From Spirochaetia bacterium (GTDB lineage Bacteria > Spirochaetota > Spirochaetia > Treponematales > Rectinemataceae): 6,969 nt of DNA. The notes beneath the pieces are model-generated. The model was not told the DNA's origin, ran no database searches, and saw only the letters and a program-made list of their open reading frames with translations. The DNA lies in contig JAJTBL010000097.1 of NCBI GenBank assembly GCA_021286925.1, positions 1 to 6,969 of the forward strand, written 5' to 3'. This document shows, piece by piece, positions 6,243 to 6,969 of this stretch (position 1 is the stretch's first letter; each line of letters starts with the position of its first letter). A program made the translations under genes and the position numbers.

Positions 6243-6845
6243 ATGTTTCGGAAAAACCAGTGCGCCTACCCCGGGTGTTCCCAGCCAGCCGTCAGCGGAA
6301 GCGGATTTTGCTCCGTGCACGATGAAGACAGGGAGCAATCCGTCAAAACGCTGATTCACCATATTCAGCAGGAAAAACACGCGATCAATGTCGATTTTTC
6401 CAACATGAGACTGCTTGGCACCGATTTTTCGCGCATCCGCTTTATTGGCTGCCGATTTTCACATGCCATTCTCAGCCATGTCATGTTCACCGGCGGCTCT
6501 TTCAGACTCTGCTTCTTCGATCATGCCATGATTGATTCCTGTGATTTTTCGGGCGTGGATATGGATTTTTGTTCATGCGGCAATGCCGATATCATCGATT
6601 CGACCTTTGAAAACTCGGAACTGATCCATGTCAATTTTACAGGAAGCCGCATCCGGGAGAGCACATTTTCGAGTTCAAACCTCTATGATTCCCGCTTCAT
6701 TCTGTCGCTGATCAGCCATACGACATTCGACAATTGCGATTTCAAGCGCGTCTATTTCATTCCGGAAGAAGGGTCCGAAGCGTATTCCGTCAACAATTCG
6801 AACTTTATGGAAGCAATCAGGGATGTGGAGCACCTGTATTTATGA
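6243..6845 (+). CDS. Zinc-finger / pentapeptide-repeat protein
   Basis: The 200-aa product has two parts. Residues 7-26 hold C7-x4-C12-x10-C23-x2-H26, a compact zinc-finger motif (CAYPGC...FCSVH). After a short helical linker (about 28-48), residues 50-169 form 24 uninterrupted five-residue units whose central residue is F, L, I or M at every step from 52 to 172 except C112. Units such as VDFSN, TDFSR, CDFSG, VNFTG and CDFKR are typical of pentapeptide repeats, which fold into a right-handed quadrilateral beta-helix; 24 units would give about six coils. Some members of that fold mimic DNA and bind gyrase, others are scaffolds; nothing here decides the role. The ATG is fixed by an in-frame TAG at 6231-6233. 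No good Shine-Dalgarno is seen (GGTG at 12-nt spacing). It overlaps the next gene by ATGA and is divergent from the murI operon. Confidence 0.88.
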   Translation: MFRKNQCAYPGCSQPAVSGSGFCSVHDEDREQSVKTLIHHIQQEKHAINVDFSNMRLLGTDFSRIRFIGCRFSHAILSHVMFTGGSFRLCFFDHAMIDSCDFSGVDMDFCSCGNADIIDSTFENSELIHVNFTGSRIRESTFSSSNLYDSRFILSLISHTTFDNCDFKRVYFIPEEGSEAYSVNNSNFMEAIRDVEHLYL

Positions 6846-6969
6846 AGATTTATCACCATTATTCGATTTATGGTTTTTCAAACACCTATATTCTTGGGAA
6901 TGAGGACACAAAATCGGCGCTGATTGTAGATCCCGCTGAAATTTCACCCCTCATGATCGACCAGATCGA
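6842..6969 (+). CDS. Metallo-beta-lactamase-fold hydrolase, N-terminal fragment (runs off the window)
   Basis: Forty-two codons are visible. The segment GFSNTYILGN (11-20) followed by ALIVDPAE (26-33) is the typical first two beta strands of glyoxalase II-like MBL-fold hydrolases, which read NxYxL and then VDPG. The metal-binding HxHxDH motif would lie beyond the window, so catalytic competence and substrate cannot be judged. The start ATG (6842-6844) overlaps the TGA of the upstream pentapeptide gene (6843-6845), so translation is probably coupled and the two are co-expressed. Confidence 0.8.
   Translation, partial: MKIYHHYSIYGFSNTYILGNEDTKSALIVDPAEISPLMIDQI

Overview
The window (6,969 bp, roughly half G+C) is a densely coded bacterial chromosomal segment. 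Six genes run on the minus strand from about 6136 down to 63, and a divergent plus-strand pair starts at 6243. No rRNA, tRNA, mobile element, CRISPR array or phage gene is visible. Codon use and base composition look even throughout. The gene content and protein flavour (a MutS2 with Smr domain, a RuvC with histidine at the third catalytic position, a small Cys-rich protein, and a zinc-finger pentapeptide protein) suggest a spirochaete of the Treponema/Spirochaetales type. That assignment is an inference from memory and is not proven by anything here.

Minus strand, in order of transcription: a 98-aa Cys-rich zinc-ribbon-like protein (5840-6136); murI, glutamate racemase (5021-5824); rsgA, circularly permuted 30S-maturation GTPase with a TTG start (3968-4996); mutS2, an ATPase with a C-terminal Smr domain (1477-3981) that overlaps the end of rsgA; a 114-147 bp gap carrying a strong sigma-70-type promoter; yebC (628-1362); and ruvC (63-620). 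The first four genes are spaced by 15 bp, 24 bp and an overlap, so they are probably one operon. yebC-ruvC can be read from its own promoter, and possibly also by read-through, because no convincing terminator follows mutS2.

Plus strand: a 200-aa protein (6243-6845) has an N-terminal C-x4-C-x10-C-x2-H zinc-finger motif followed by 24 in-register pentapeptide units. Its stop codon overlaps by ATGA the start of a metallo-beta-lactamase-fold hydrolase (6842 to the window edge, truncated). The 106-bp intergenic region between the divergent units holds a plausible promoter for the minus-strand operon, placed so close to the ATG that the mRNA would be leaderless.

Functional themes: RsgA, MutS2 and YebC all have links to the ribosome (30S maturation, collided-ribosome rescue, and polyproline translation in recent work). 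MutS2 and RuvC both act on branched DNA or recombination intermediates. MurI supplies D-glutamate for peptidoglycan. The least understood genes are the Cys-rich small protein and the zinc-finger/pentapeptide fusion. I see no clear evidence of a wholly new multi-gene defence or mobile system in this window.
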